Origin: Gordonia sp. X0973
Lineage (GTDB): Bacteria; Actinomycetota; Actinomycetes; Mycobacteriales; Mycobacteriaceae
Assembly (NCBI RefSeq): GCF_013348785.1
Contig: NZ_CP054691.1
Location: 2,976,001-3,040,000, forward strand
Length of the DNA stretch: 64,000 bases
Reading direction: 5' to 3'
This document shows, piece by piece, positions 23,481 through 32,799 of this stretch; the first letter of the stretch is position 1; each line of letters begins with the position of its first letter. Under the pieces are notes generated by a model. That model saw nothing but the letters and a program-made list of their open reading frames with translations. It did no database searches and was not told the DNA's origin. The position numbers and the translations under genes are program-made.

Positions 23481-26400
23481 TCAGGCGCCGTCGAGGCGCA
23501 GCAACTCCAGCTGGGCCAGCTGAACGGGGTCACCGAACACCACACGGTAGGCGGAATAGGCACCGGCAGCGGCGAAGACCCGCGTCTGCCGCTCCCAACG
23601 GAACTCGGCCTCGCACGCGCTCAGCGTCGCCCAGTCGCCATCCGATCCGCGGCCCTGCAGCTCCCACCGATAACGCCCCGGTTCGACGACGGTCAGCGTG
23701 TAGTGATCCACGGCCGTCGGCTCCCCGAAATCCCAGCCGACCCAGCCACCTGCGTTCAAGACAGCTGGGGCGGTGGCCGACGAGTCGTCGAACGCATTGG
23801 CAGTGTCGGGTCCGCCCATCGCGCCGGAGAGCGCCGGTGAGGTGAGGTCGACGGGCGGGCGCGGCGCATCCCCCACGGCAGTCAACGACGGCGGTACCGA
23901 ACCCTCCGCCCAATCCGACGGCTCCGGCCCCAGCTCGAATTCGATGACGGCCCCGCCGACGATCCGCTCCCGCTCGATGGTGACCCGTTTCCACGGCTGC
24001 CCGTCGACAATCACCGACTGCACGTAGCAGTTCTCCGCGGACGCGCCGCGCGCCACGATGTCCAGACGCTTGCCGTTCTCCATCGTCCACGTCAGACGCG
24101 GGAAGGCGGGCGCACACAGCACGAATAGCCCGCTGCCGATGGTCAGCGGATACAGCCCCGACACCGCGAACAGGTACCACGCCGACATCTCGCCGTTGTC
24201 CTCGTCGCCCGGGTATCCCTGCCCCAGGTCGGAACCGGTGAACAGCCGACGCACGGCGTCGCGCACGATCGCCTGCGTCTTCGCGTGCGCCCGACTTCCG
24301 GGCCGCGATGCGAACGCGTACATGAACGGGATGTGGTGGGCCGGCTGATTCGACAGTGCGAGCATCCCCATCCGGGTGTCGCGGGCCTCGCGCATCTCGT
24401 GGATGACGACGGGATAGCCGCCCATGAACTGCGCGCGCCCGGTTTCCGGCAGTGCCATGAACTCGTCGAGGGTCTCCTCCAGCTCCGCCCGGCCGCCGTA
24501 CAGTTCGGCCAACCCCTGCCCGTCCTGCGGCGCGGTGAACCGGGTGCCCCAGGCGTTGGTCTCGGTGTAGTCGGTCCCCCAATTTCGCGGGTCGAAGGGG
24601 CCGCTGCGCCACGCGCCAGATCCATCCCGGCCGCGGAAGAAGCCGGTCCCCTCGTCGAACATCAACGCGTAGCGCGCACCCCGCGCGGCGAACCACGTCG
24701 CGTTGGCGGCGAACTCGTCGGCGCGCTCGTGCTCGGGGAAGCGCTGCGCCAGATACTGCGAAAACGCCCCAATCGCCGCGTCGTTGATCGCGGCGTCGAT
24801 CGTCCACGACATCCCCTCGTGCTCGTCGGTGTCGGCATACCCGGTGAACATCGAGCGGTCCATCCCCTTGCGCCCGACGAACCGGTTCGACGACGGCACC
24901 GTCGCATTGCGCAGACAGGAGTCGTAGGCGCCGATCACGTCGAAGTCGCCGAGTTCCCCGATCCCGGCCAGCGCCGCGTCGGCGAACACCGCGTCGCTCG
25001 AGGTGCCGGTCATGATGTCGGCGGGTGCCGGCGCCGACCACCGGCTCACCCAGCCACCGTCGCGATAGTGCTCGACGAATCCGTCGAGCAGCCGCCCGGT
25101 CAGTCCGGGGGCGAGCAGCGTGCGCAGCGGCCAACTCGCCCGGTACGAGTCCCAGAACCCGTCGGTGACGGTCAGCTGCCCGTCGACGACGCGCCGCCCG
25201 GTGTGCGACGGCGAGTCCTGCACATCCGGCGGATAGGCGAACGGCGATGCGAACTTCCAGCCGTCCGGCGTGTGCTCCGACGCGGTGTTCGGGTACAGAT
25301 GCACGCGATACAGCGACGAGTACAGCGACGTCAGTTCCGTCGGTGTCGCACCGTCGACGGCGAGACGCCCGAGCAACTGCTCCCACTGCTCGCGCGTGTC
25401 CGTGACGACGGCGTCGAAGGTTGTGCCGTCGTCTTGCGTGGTCTCGATACGGTTCCTCGCCTTGCGGCTCGGATCCACTCGACCACCGTCTGGACGATCC
25501 GACTGTGGGTGGTCGAGTGCCGGCGAGGCGCTAGCCGAGTCGGCGTATCGAGACCCACCGCGGGATCCGCCCGACCGTCGGTGATCGAGATCTCGACCAC
25601 CGTCTGGACGATCCGACTGTGGGTGGTCGAGTGCCGACGAGGCGCTAGCCGAGTCGGTGTATCGAGACCCACGATCGGCGTCGAGATTGCGCTCGGCCTG
25701 CTCCACGCTGATATGCGAGACACCGATCCCGACCGTGATGCGGCGGTCGTCGCCCTTCAGTCCGACGGTGAGGACGCCCAGGACGGCCTCGCGCTCATGC
25801 CCGGGGAAGCGTCGGGCGCTGAGCACCCTACCGTCGACCTCGACGTACACGTAGGTCCGCGGCACATGGGTCAGACCGCCCGGTCCGTCGACATATCCCG
25901 TCGCGACATACCGCTCCCCCGGCACCGGATCGGGCAGGTCGAGATGCCCGTCGCCATCGATCTGGTCGAAGATGAGCGAGCCGATGTCCCCGCCATACGT
26001 CGCACGCAACCACACCGAATGCGAGCCGGCGGTCAGCTCGGCGCGGATCGGTTGGTGTACCCCGTCGTCGAGGACCACCGAATACAAATGCGGCCGATCG
26101 ATCTCCCGGTCGTGGGAGAAGGGCAGCGCCCGATCCTCCCGGTCGGGCTTGGGGTGCGCCAGCGGGTGCGGGAACACCTGGAAGCTGCCGCGGTCGCCCA
26201 TCCACGGCGACGGGATGTGCGAGGTGGCGAAGGCCTGCAGATAGGGCACGACGCTCGCATTGTCGGTCGACGGGTCGTCGGGCGGATTGGAGTCGACGCG
26301 ACTGGCCTCGTGATACGAGTACGGCCACCCCCGGTTGCCCGCATCGGTCATGGGCAGCCCGAAGACGAAGCCGTGCGGCACCGCCACGAGCGGCGCGCAG

Positions 26401-27053
26401 CCACCGCGCGAGAACCGGTCCGACGAGAAGGTCCCCCGGGTGGTGCGGACCCGGTCGATCGGATCGGCGGATTCGGACACCTCGACGAGGGCGACCGCGT
26501 CGACGAATCCCGCCTGTTCGCGCTCCCGCGCATCCGGCTCCACGCGCGCCGGCACCCAGCCGGTCAGCTCGACGCGCTCCACCGTCTTCCCGCCGACCCC
26601 GGCGAGGGTCACCGTCCGCGACGACCACTGGTCGACGCCCAGCATCCGCGCGCCGTACTGGGCCGACGCGTCCAGGGCGGTGCCGTACTCGTCGGCCGAC
26701 CCCGCCTCGGAGAGCCGGGTCCCGTCGGTGAAGACCACGTCGAGCGCCACCGCCGTCGACGCGTACCCGTCGCGGACATCGGGCTCACCGTCGTCGAAGA
26801 CGCAGAACGCGGCGTAGCGCAGTGCCTGGCCGTCGCCGATCTCACGGCCTTCCAAGCCGGTGTCGACGACCGTCGCGCGCCACCGTCGCCCGGCGCCCGC
26901 GGTTACCCGGAAACCCCACGGGTGCGCGGAGGACAGCCCGACGCCGGGCTTGGCGTTGACCCCATAGGTTGGACCGTCCCCACGTCGGAGCGGGTCCACA
27001 GAAAGAATGTCGGTTACGGCCGACGACGAGTCGGTCCGATCAGTGCTGGCCAC
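23481..27053 (-). CDS. GH92 family alpha-mannosidase-like glycosidase with in-frame repeat insertion
   Basis: 1190 residues. Order: an N-terminal extension with a beta-sandwich of NPCBM/discoidin type (about 15-190); the GH92 N-domain (about 200-455, with FVFGLPMTDAGNRGWPYSYHEA and FQVFPHPLAHP); the (alpha/alpha)6 catalytic domain (about 540-1030, with LYSSLYRVHLYPN, DGFWDSYRASWPL, GYPGDEDNGEMSAWYLF and AFPRLTW); and a C-terminal discoidin-like domain (about 1060-1185). GH92 enzymes are calcium-dependent exo-alpha-mannosidases. No signal peptide is evident. In the linker between the two GH92 domains about 80 residues (roughly 460-540) are encoded by copies of the dispersed palindromic repeat and contain SASAS.ALDHPQSDRPDGGR twice; the frame stays open. 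Confidence 0.88.
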   Translation of the reverse strand: MASTDRTDSSSAVTDILSVDPLRRGDGPTYGVNAKPGVGLSSAHPWGFRVTAGAGRRWRATVVDTGLEGREIGDGQALRYAAFCVFDDGEPDVRDGYASTAVALDVVFTDGTRLSEAGSADEYGTALDASAQYGARMLGVDQWSSRTVTLAGVGGKTVERVELTGWVPARVEPDAREREQAGFVDAVALVEVSESADPIDRVRTTRGTFSSDRFSRGGCAPLVAVPHGFVFGLPMTDAGNRGWPYSYHEASRVDSNPPDDPSTDNASVVPYLQAFATSHIPSPWMGDRGSFQVFPHPLAHPKPDREDRALPFSHDREIDRPHLYSVVLDDGVHQPIRAELTAGSHSVWLRATYGGDIGSLIFDQIDGDGHLDLPDPVPGERYVATGYVDGPGGLTHVPRTYVYVEVDGRVLSARRFPGHEREAVLGVLTVGLKGDDRRITVGIGVSHISVEQAERNLDADRGSRYTDSASASSALDHPQSDRPDGGRDLDHRRSGGSRGGSRYADSASASPALDHPQSDRPDGGRVDPSRKARNRIETTQDDGTTFDAVVTDTREQWEQLLGRLAVDGATPTELTSLYSSLYRVHLYPNTASEHTPDGWKFASPFAYPPDVQDSPSHTGRRVVDGQLTVTDGFWDSYRASWPLRTLLAPGLTGRLLDGFVEHYRDGGWVSRWSAPAPADIMTGTSSDAVFADAALAGIGELGDFDVIGAYDSCLRNATVPSSNRFVGRKGMDRSMFTGYADTDEHEGMSWTIDAAINDAAIGAFSQYLAQRFPEHERADEFAANATWFAARGARYALMFDEGTGFFRGRDGSGAWRSGPFDPRNWGTDYTETNAWGTRFTAPQDGQGLAELYGGRAELEETLDEFMALPETGRAQFMGGYPVVIHEMREARDTRMGMLALSNQPAHHIPFMYAFASRPGSRAHAKTQAIVRDAVRRLFTGSDLGQGYPGDEDNGEMSAWYLFAVSGLYPLTIGSGLFVLCAPAFPRLTWTMENGKRLDIVARGASAENCYVQSVIVDGQPWKRVTIERERIVGGAVIEFELGPEPSDWAEGSVPPSLTAVGDAPRPPVDLTSPALSGAMGGPDTANAFDDSSATAPAVLNAGGWVGWDFGEPTAVDHYTLTVVEPGRYRWELQGRGSDGDWATLSACEAEFRWERQTRVFAAAGAYSAYRVVFGDPVQLAQLELLRLDGA
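25440..25670. repeat. dispersed palindromic element inside the GH92 gene
   Basis: First unit 25440-25555 begins GGTCTCGATACGGTTCC and ends GTATCGAGACC, so its ends are inverted. A second, partial unit follows to 25670 with the core TCGACCACC-N20-GGTGGTCGA repeated 114 bases later and the same GTATCGAGACCC end. The left arm matches the repeat at 21136-21222. The insertion keeps the reading frame. Confidence 0.85.
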
Positions 27054-27099
27054 GCGCTCCAGTCTGGCAGGCGCGGCGGCGAAATCGCGGTAGCGGCGT

Positions 27100-27381
27100 C
27101 TAGCCGACTGCGCGCAGGCCCACGGTCGGCGCGATGCCGTGGCCGAGCCAGTCGATGACCTCGGCCACCGAGTCGCCGGAAGCGGCGCTGGGGAGCGTCG
27201 CGACGATGCCCGCGGTCAGGGCGGCGGATTCGCCGAGCCCGTGACGGTCGAGGACCGACTTGTATTCGCGGATCGTCTTGTCGAGATCTCCATAGGTGAC
27301 CGCATGGTCGCCGAAACGGGCGGCCGTCAGTCGCGGAGTAGTCATTGCACGGTCGGCGACGTGATCAATCACAGCCATCAT
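27100..27381 (-). CDS. small protein resembling the N-terminus of AMP-binding enzymes
   Basis: 93 residues from ATG at 27381, chosen because a GAGG site lies seven bases before it; a second ATG follows directly. The first half (TPRLTAARFGDHAVTYGDLD) resembles the N-terminal edge of acyl-CoA synthetases and NRPS adenylation domains, but the protein ends long before any AMP-binding core. The second half is unlike anything I recognise and ends GHGIAPTVGLRAVG. It is the gene downstream of an MbtH protein on the same strand. It may be a degenerate remnant or an independent small family. Confidence 0.55.
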   Translation of the reverse strand: MMAVIDHVADRAMTTPRLTAARFGDHAVTYGDLDKTIREYKSVLDRHGLGESAALTAGIVATLPSAASGDSVAEVIDWLGHGIAPTVGLRAVG

Positions 27382-27667
27382 GCCAATACCTCGGATCCAT
27401 CTGCGTGCTGCGCAAGTACCTCTTGACGTTGCGCATTGCTCAAGGAAATTCCCAGAACACTCACAGTTTGACACAGGTGAGACTCAGATTCCAGCCGTTA
27501 CCCGCGAAAAGTTCGAAACGCTTGAGCGTAGCCAACCCGCAGGTCAGCGTCGATTACACGAACGACACGGCGGGTCACATCTCCATGACACAACGTCGAT
27601 GCAGGTCAGAAGATATTTCAGCTCCCGAAGTATCGGCCCACGGCCTATCGGCGGGGGCGGATGCGAC

Positions 27668-27892
27668 TCATTTCGAGTCGGCGTCGGCCTCCATCGCCTC
27701 GATCAGGCTCTTGGGCCGCAGATCGGTCCAATTCTCCTCGACGTAAGCCAGGCAGGCCTGCCGACTGTCCTCGCCGAAGACCTTGGTCCAACCGGCCGGG
27801 ATCTCAGCGAACGTCGGCCACAGCGAGTGCTGGTTTTCGTCGTTGACCAGCACGTAGAACCGGCCGTCCTCGTCGTCGAAGGGGTTGGTCAT
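27668..27892 (-). CDS. MbtH family protein
   Basis: 74 residues from ATG at 27892 with AAGGAG before it. It carries the full MbtH signature: [14 protein letters not shown], and [14 protein letters not shown]. MbtH proteins bind and activate adenylation domains of non-ribosomal peptide synthetases. No NRPS gene is in the window, so the partner is elsewhere or was lost. The gap of 286 bases to the next gene downstream (27382-27667) contains no other open frame I would support. Confidence 0.95.
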   Translation of the reverse strand: MTNPFDDEDGRFYVLVNDENQHSLWPTFAEIPAGWTKVFGEDSRQACLAYVEENWTDLRPKSLIEAMEADADSK

Positions 27893-27972
27893 CGTTGCAG
27901 TCTCCTTGGATGTCGCAGGCGCCGCCCGCGGATTCTGCGGCCCATTATGCCAGGTGGGGACCACCCGCCGAG

Positions 27973-29112
27973 TCAAGCCTTGGTGCGGTCGGCGATAGCG
28001 CGCCCCTGCACCACACGCATGATCTCGTTGGCCCCCTCGAGAATGCGGTTGACGCGCAGGTCGCGAACGATCTTCTCCACCTTGTACTCGGTCAGGTAGC
28101 CGTATCCGCCGTGCAGCTGCAACGCGGAATCGGCCACCTGGAAGCAGGTGTCGGTGACGTAGCGCTTGGCCATCGCGCACAGCTCCACCTTGTTCGGCGC
28201 GTCCTCGTCGAGCGCCGACGCCGCATCGGTCAGCATCAGGCGCGCGGTGTGCAGGCCGGTCGCCATGTCGGCCAGGGTGAAGCGCACCGTCGGCTCGTCG
28301 AGCAACGGCTTGCCGAAGGCCTCGCGATGCGCGGTGTAGCTCGCCGCCAGATCGAAGGCCGCCTGCGCTCCCCCGAGCGAACAGGCCGCGATGTTGAGCC
28401 GCCCGCCGTTGAGGCCGGACATCGCGATGGAGAAGCCCTTCCCCTCGACGCGGCCCAGGAGCGCGTCGTCGTCGACCCGCACCCCGTCGAAGATCACCTG
28501 GGCCGTGGGCTGGGCATGCCACCCCATCTTGGACTCGGGCGGCCCGAAGGAGAGTCCCGGCGTTCCCTTCTCGACGAGGAAGGTCGAGATGCCCTTGGCC
28601 CCGGCGCCGCCGGTGCGGGCCATCACCACGTACAGGTCCGACGCTCCGGCACCGGAGATGAACTGCTTGGCACCGGTGATCACATACCCGCCGTCGACCC
28701 GCTCCGCCCGGGTGCTCAGCGCGGCGGCATCGGAGCCGGCGCCGGGTTCGGTGAGGCAGTAGCTCGCCACCGTCGACATGTCGACCAGGCGCGGCAGCCA
28801 GCGCGCGCGCTGCTCGTCGTCGCCGTAGGTGTCCACCATCCAGGTGCACATGTTGTGGATGGAGAGGAAGGCGGCGATCACCGGGTCGCCGATCGCCAGC
28901 TGCTCGAAGATGCGCACGCCGTCGAGGCGGCGCAGGCCGGACCCGCCGTGCTCCTCGTCGCAATAGATCGCGCCCATGCCGAGCGCGGCCGCCTCGCGCA
29001 GCACGTCGAGCGGGAAATGCTTGGTCGCATCCCACTCCAACGCGTCCGGGGCGAGCTTCTTAGCCGCAAACGCGGCGGCGGTGTCAACGATCACCTGTTC
29101 TTCGGGGTCCAT
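27973..29112 (-). CDS. acyl-CoA dehydrogenase (isobutyryl/short-chain type)
   Basis: 379 residues from ATG at 29112; a GTG nine bases earlier is an alternative. All three ACAD domains are present: N-terminal helices (1-115), the FAD-binding beta domain with [12 protein letters not shown] (about 125) and KQFISGAG, and the C-terminal helical domain with [10 protein letters not shown] and [12 protein letters not shown], whose Glu is the likely catalytic base. The closest group by motif is isobutyryl-CoA or FadE9-like enzymes of valine breakdown, but no other valine genes adjoin. The enzyme removes two hydrogens from acyl-CoA and passes electrons to ETF. Confidence 0.92.
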   Translation of the reverse strand: MDPEEQVIVDTAAAFAAKKLAPDALEWDATKHFPLDVLREAAALGMGAIYCDEEHGGSGLRRLDGVRIFEQLAIGDPVIAAFLSIHNMCTWMVDTYGDDEQRARWLPRLVDMSTVASYCLTEPGAGSDAAALSTRAERVDGGYVITGAKQFISGAGASDLYVVMARTGGAGAKGISTFLVEKGTPGLSFGPPESKMGWHAQPTAQVIFDGVRVDDDALLGRVEGKGFSIAMSGLNGGRLNIAACSLGGAQAAFDLAASYTAHREAFGKPLLDEPTVRFTLADMATGLHTARLMLTDAASALDEDAPNKVELCAMAKRYVTDTCFQVADSALQLHGGYGYLTEYKVEKIVRDLRVNRILEGANEIMRVVQGRAIADRTKA

Positions 29113-29189
29113 GGTCCTCACGGTTCGAGACTAATGTCACCGGGTCGCGATTTCCGGTTCTCCCTGCTCACAACGTAGAATTGTTGCCC

Positions 29190-29639
29190 ATGTCCACAGT
29201 CATCCTCTACGGCACGGAGACCGGAACGGGCGAGCTCGTCTCCGACTCGATCGCCGATGTTCTCGCCGCCGACCACGATCCGTCGATCTACGACATGACC
29301 GACTTCGCCGTCGAGGACCTTGATCCGAGCGACTTCGTCGTCGTCGTCTGCTCCACCTACGGCGAGGGCGAACTGCCCACCGGCGCACTGCCGTTCGCCG
29401 ACGAACTCGACGCCAACAAGCCCGACCTGAGCGGTCTGCGCTTCGCCGTGTTCGGTCTGGGCGACAAGGTGTACGGCGACACCTTCAACCGCGGTGGCGA
29501 GATCATCGCCGAGATGCTGACCGCCCTCGGCGCCACCCAGGTCGGCGAGCACGGCCGCCACGACCTCTCGTCGGACATCAAGCCGACGAAGCAGGCCGAA
29601 GAATGGGCCGCCACCATCGCGCCGCTCATCAACGACTGA
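29190..29639 (+). CDS. flavodoxin-like protein (FMN-binding)
   Basis: 149 residues from ATG at 29190. The FMN phosphate loop ILYGTETGTGE is at residues 4-14, VVCSTYGEGELPTG at about 54-67 forms the second FMN loop, and FAVFGLGDKVYGDTFN at about 92-107 the third. Such domains occur alone or in cytochrome P450 and sulfite reductases; here it stands alone and is a short-chain electron carrier. The electron donor and acceptor are unknown. It is divergent from the acyl-CoA dehydrogenase gene. Confidence 0.92.
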   Translation: MSTVILYGTETGTGELVSDSIADVLAADHDPSIYDMTDFAVEDLDPSDFVVVVCSTYGEGELPTGALPFADELDANKPDLSGLRFAVFGLGDKVYGDTFNRGGEIIAEMLTALGATQVGEHGRHDLSSDIKPTKQAEEWAATIAPLIND

Positions 29640-29670
29640 TCCCGACGCCAGCCGAACCGGCGCGCTCCCG

Positions 29671-30546
29671 TCACCGGCGAGACGCGTCGGTTTCGTCGTG
29701 ACGCGCCTTGGCGCCTTTACTCGTCATCACGTCGGCACGGACCGCGGATAGCTTCGCCAATTCGACGACCGAGCGGATCATCAAGGCCAGGACGACGCCC
29801 AGGAACAGGGCCGTCGTCACGCTGACCCGGATCTGCTCGCCGAGGACCAGCATGCCCAGGGCCATCGACGTCGCGGGCTCCATGACGTTCATCGCGGGGA
29901 ACGAGGTCTGCAGATCGCCCGCGCCGAAGCCGCGCTGCTGGGCCACCACCGCCCCCGGCGCGACGAGCAGCAGGACGTACACCTGCGGGTGGAAGAAGAC
30001 CTCGTGCCAGGTGGTCATCGCCTGCATGATCACCGACTTCACCAGCAGCGCCGAGACCCCGAACAACACGCCGGCGGCCAGGCCGTAGAACAGCGCCCGG
30101 TAGTGGCTGCTCTTGGACTTCTCCGCCAGCGCGACGAGGACCAACACTCCGCCGACGACGGCCGCCGTCGCTATCGCCAACGTCGTGGTGTCGGGCCGCC
30201 GCGAGGATTGTTCGGGGTGGGCGACGAGGAGGAAGGTCCCGACGCTGGCCACCAGGATCAGTCCCCACAGCCATTCGTTGGGATGGGGATGCCGGTCGTC
30301 GGCCCAGGCTTCCAGCGGCAGGGAGAACAGCACCGCCAGCACGATCAGGGGCTGCACCAGCAGAATCGGCCCCAGGCCGAGCGCCGTCGCCTGCGCCGCG
30401 AATCCGAGGACCGCGATACCCGCGCCGATCCACCACCGCGCGTTGATCGCGCCCGACGCAGCCGATTCGCGCTGCCGGATCACGGTCCCGGAGGCGATCA
30501 GCAGCGCCGCGCCGATGGCGAGGATCGCCGGAAGCCAGGTGTGCAC
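29671..30546 (-). CDS. DMT (EamA-like) family membrane protein
   Basis: 291 residues from GTG at 30546. About nine or ten hydrophobic segments are arranged as two halves, as in drug/metabolite transporters: helices at about 5-23, 38-57, 60-78, 90-108, 123-141, 150-170, 188-203, 215-235 and 240-262. It ends in a basic tail. GPILLVQPLIVLAVLFSLPLEA and PAMNVMEPATSMALGMLVLGE are typical of the DMT proteins that resemble magnesium transporter NIPA and EamA. The substrate is unknown. Confidence 0.82.
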   Translation of the reverse strand: MHTWLPAILAIGAALLIASGTVIRQRESAASGAINARWWIGAGIAVLGFAAQATALGLGPILLVQPLIVLAVLFSLPLEAWADDRHPHPNEWLWGLILVASVGTFLLVAHPEQSSRRPDTTTLAIATAAVVGGVLVLVALAEKSKSSHYRALFYGLAAGVLFGVSALLVKSVIMQAMTTWHEVFFHPQVYVLLLVAPGAVVAQQRGFGAGDLQTSFPAMNVMEPATSMALGMLVLGEQIRVSVTTALFLGVVLALMIRSVVELAKLSAVRADVMTSKGAKARHDETDASRR

Positions 30547-30580
30547 GTGTCCGATTATCGCCGAGTGCCCGGCCCGGCGC

Positions 30581-30949
30581 TCAGCGCGGGGTGAGGGTCA
30601 CCCGCGAGGTGACCGAGGGCGACGGCGGGATCCGCCAGATATACGCCTTGCCGACGTAGCCGTTGCCCGACCGCCAGAAGTTGTACCTGGTCAGATCCTC
30701 CAGCGTGTACGCGCCGCCGCGTTTCGTCGGCACGATGTCGTGCCAGGAGCGCTGCCCGGACAGGTAGATGCGGTCGCCGCGCACGATGACGGGATAGGAG
30801 ATCACCGTCGCACCGTCGGGGTAGTACATCGTGTACGTGTAGTGGCCCGACGCGATCTGCGCCGACGCGGCTCCGGCGCCCACCGCGAGGCTCCCCGTCG
30901 TCACTGCCGCCGACGCGACGAGGGCCGCGATCATCGCCTTGCTGCGCAT
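30581..30949 (-). CDS. small secreted protein, unknown function
   Basis: 122 residues from ATG at 30949. The signal peptide (MRSKAM, hydrophobic core, ASAQ) is cleaved near residue 30. The mature protein of about 92 residues is rich in Tyr and beta-strand pattern (SGHYTYTMYYPDG, YPVIVRGDRIYLSG) and lacks cysteine. Its start lies 27 bases from a large palindromic repeat that separates it from the divergent methyltransferase gene. The family is not recognised. Confidence 0.78.
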   Translation of the reverse strand: MRSKAMIAALVASAAVTTGSLAVGAGAASAQIASGHYTYTMYYPDGATVISYPVIVRGDRIYLSGQRSWHDIVPTKRGGAYTLEDLTRYNFWRSGNGYVGKAYIWRIPPSPSVTSRVTLTPR

Positions 30950-30975
30950 GCGGCCGAGATTACCCGGCCGGGCGC

Positions 30976-31050
30976 GCACAAACCCCACAGTTCGCGACAT
31001 ACCCAGCGGGTTCACCGTGTCGGGTATGTCCGTAACTGCGGGGTTTGTGC
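30976..31050. repeat. dispersed palindromic repeat, copy A
   Basis: Two 29-base arms (30976-31004 and 31022-31050), largely complementary, with the pattern GCACAAACCCC...GACATACCC and its inverse. Two more copies lie at 39097-39167 and 40158-40228. It sits between divergent genes. Confidence 0.85.
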
Positions 31051-31099
31051 TGGTTGGGCACATTGCCGACGACGACGGGCGCGGCGCACACTGGCTTGG

Positions 31100-31915
31100 G
31101 TGAGCGAACCGCAGCAGATGCCCTCCTTCCACTCCACCCCCGCCGACGACGGACAGCAGGAACTCCTGGTGGCCGTGCTCGACGCGCAGGCGGATCTGAC
31201 CAGCATCAAGCGGATGCGCGCGTGGGCGTCGAAAGCCCTGGGGGTCCGGCCGGGCGAGCACGTCCTCGATGTCGGCTCGGGCACCGGCTCTGAGGTGCTG
31301 GCGATGGCGGCCGCGGTCGGATCGTCGGGGCGGGCCGTCGGTGTCGACCCGAACCCGCGGATGATCGAGCTCGCCGACACGCGCACCGGCGAGGCGCCGG
31401 CCACCTTCGTCGAGGGTTCCGCCTACGCACTGCCCTTCCCCGACGACACCTTCGACGCGGTGCGCTGCGAGCGCGTCTTCCAGCATCTCGAACACCCCGA
31501 GCGGGCGACCGCCGAGATCGCGCGGGTGCTCAAGCCGGGCGGGCGGGCCATCCTCATCGACAGCGATTGGTCGACGGCGATCATGCACCCCATCGACCCG
31601 ACGATCGTCGCCGCGATGCAGTCGATCGCCGACGACCGCACGCCCAATCGCGAGTCCGGTCGCCGCCTGCGCGGACTGCTGAGCGCGGCCGGTTTCGTCA
31701 TCGACGACATCGGTTCCGAAGCCGTCATCTTCCAGCCCGAGGTCTCGGCGCCCATGTATGCCGCGCAGGTGCAGGCCGCCGTCGCATCCGGGGTCCTCAC
31801 CCAGGCGCAGGCGGAGCAGGCCACCGCCGAGTTGGAGCAGGGCCTCGCCACCGGCGACTACCTGTTCTCGGTGACGATGTACGCCGTTCTCGGCCACTTA
31901 CCCACCGCCGTGTGA
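31100..31915 (+). CDS. class I SAM-dependent methyltransferase
   Basis: 271 residues from GTG at 31100; ATG at 31118 is nearly as likely and neither has a clear ribosome site. The methyltransferase-11 domain shows motif I VLDVGSGTGSEVL (about residue 55), motif II VGVDPN with the acidic residue that binds the ribose, ALPFPDDTFDAV (motif IV region), and VLKPGGRAILIDSDW. The C-terminal 90 residues form the variable substrate part. It resembles UbiE/COQ5-like and sterol-type methyltransferases. The methyl acceptor is unknown. Confidence 0.9.
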   Translation: MSEPQQMPSFHSTPADDGQQELLVAVLDAQADLTSIKRMRAWASKALGVRPGEHVLDVGSGTGSEVLAMAAAVGSSGRAVGVDPNPRMIELADTRTGEAPATFVEGSAYALPFPDDTFDAVRCERVFQHLEHPERATAEIARVLKPGGRAILIDSDWSTAIMHPIDPTIVAAMQSIADDRTPNRESGRRLRGLLSAAGFVIDDIGSEAVIFQPEVSAPMYAAQVQAAVASGVLTQAQAEQATAELEQGLATGDYLFSVTMYAVLGHLPTAV

Positions 31916-31963
31916 CGGCGCGGCTCCCGCGGTTTGTCAGGGGTCGGCGCTAGCGTTTGGGGC

Positions 31964-32233
31964 ATGGGATTTTCCGACGAGTTGGAGCGCCTGGTGACGC
32001 TGAGCCGGCACCAGATCGAGGTGGTCTGCGCCGACGAGACGCAGCTTCCCGAACACATCGAGCTGTGCCGCGAGCAGTTCGACGAACATCTCGCCGCATT
32101 CGACGCCGCCCAGGAGCGCGACGACGTCGAGGCCGACTTCCACTGGCAGGAAGCGGCGGCGTGGCGGGAGACGGCGGCCATCCTCACCGTGATGGTCGAC
32201 CGCGCCGCCGGTGCCACCCGGCGCAGCGCGTGA
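31964..32233 (+). CDS. small acidic helical protein, unknown
   Basis: 89 residues from ATG at 31964, a mostly helical, Glu/Asp/Ala-rich sequence with two cysteines (about 24 and 38). No membrane segment is present. It overlaps the next gene by four bases (GTGA), which indicates co-translation with the SixA-like phosphatase. The family is not recognised. Confidence 0.7.
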   Translation: MGFSDELERLVTLSRHQIEVVCADETQLPEHIELCREQFDEHLAAFDAAQERDDVEADFHWQEAAAWRETAAILTVMVDRAAGATRRSA

Positions 32234-32712
32234 GCCGCACCCTCGTCCTACTGCGGCACGGCAAATCCGCCTATCCCGACGGGGTCACCGACCACGACCG
32301 GCCCCTTTCCCCGCGCGGCGACCGTCAGGCGGCCTTGGCCGGGCAATGGATGCGCGACGAGGGGATCACTCCCGACGCGGTGTTGTGTTCGACCGCCCGG
32401 CGCACCCGTGAGACCTTCGACCGGACCGGCGTCGGCGCGCCCGCCCACTACGTCGACGACCTGTACGGCGGCTCCCCATCGACGATCCTGGAAACCATCC
32501 GGATCCACGCGCCCGCAGCCGCCGAGACCCTGCTCGTCGTCGGCCATGTGCCCGGGATGCCGGCGACGGCGATGACACTCGATCCGCAGGGCGTCATCAG
32601 TGAATTCCCGACGTCGGCGTACGCCGTGCTGACCGTCGGCGTGCCGTGGGCGGAGATCGGACTGGGCGTCGACCCGGCCTGCCACCTGGTGGGAGTGCGC
32701 GTCCCGCGCTGA
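32230..32712 (+). CDS. SixA-like histidine phosphatase
   Basis: 160 residues from GTG at 32230, overlapping the previous stop. The histidine phosphatase motif LLRHGKS gives Arg9, His10 and Gly11; the second catalytic histidine is His106 in VVGHVPGM, and Arg57/Arg60 in STARRTRET complete the phosphate pocket. The length fits the SixA subgroup, which removes phosphate from phosphohistidine proteins. The preferred substrate here is unknown. Confidence 0.9.
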   Translation: MSRTLVLLRHGKSAYPDGVTDHDRPLSPRGDRQAALAGQWMRDEGITPDAVLCSTARRTRETFDRTGVGAPAHYVDDLYGGSPSTILETIRIHAPAAAETLLVVGHVPGMPATAMTLDPQGVISEFPTSAYAVLTVGVPWAEIGLGVDPACHLVGVRVPR

Positions 32713-32734
32713 CCTCGTTGCCGCCTCCCCGCAT

Positions 32735-32760
32735 GTTTGCGCGACCGCCGGCCCGGGTAT
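32735..32760 (+). promoter_or_regulatory. SigF-type promoter
   Basis: GTTT at 32735-32738, 16 bases, GGGTAT at 32755-32760. This is the SigF/SigB-group consensus (GTTT-N15-17-GGGTAT). It lies 40 bases upstream of the ATG at 32800. Confidence 0.7.
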
Positions 32761-32799
32761 CCCGCCGATGTCCGGGAAACTGGCAAAGGAGGCAGACCA

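Noticed and set aside
23481..27053. GH92 gene as a pseudogene broken by the repeat
   Set aside because: The frame remains open through both repeat copies and all catalytic-domain motifs are present downstream of them.
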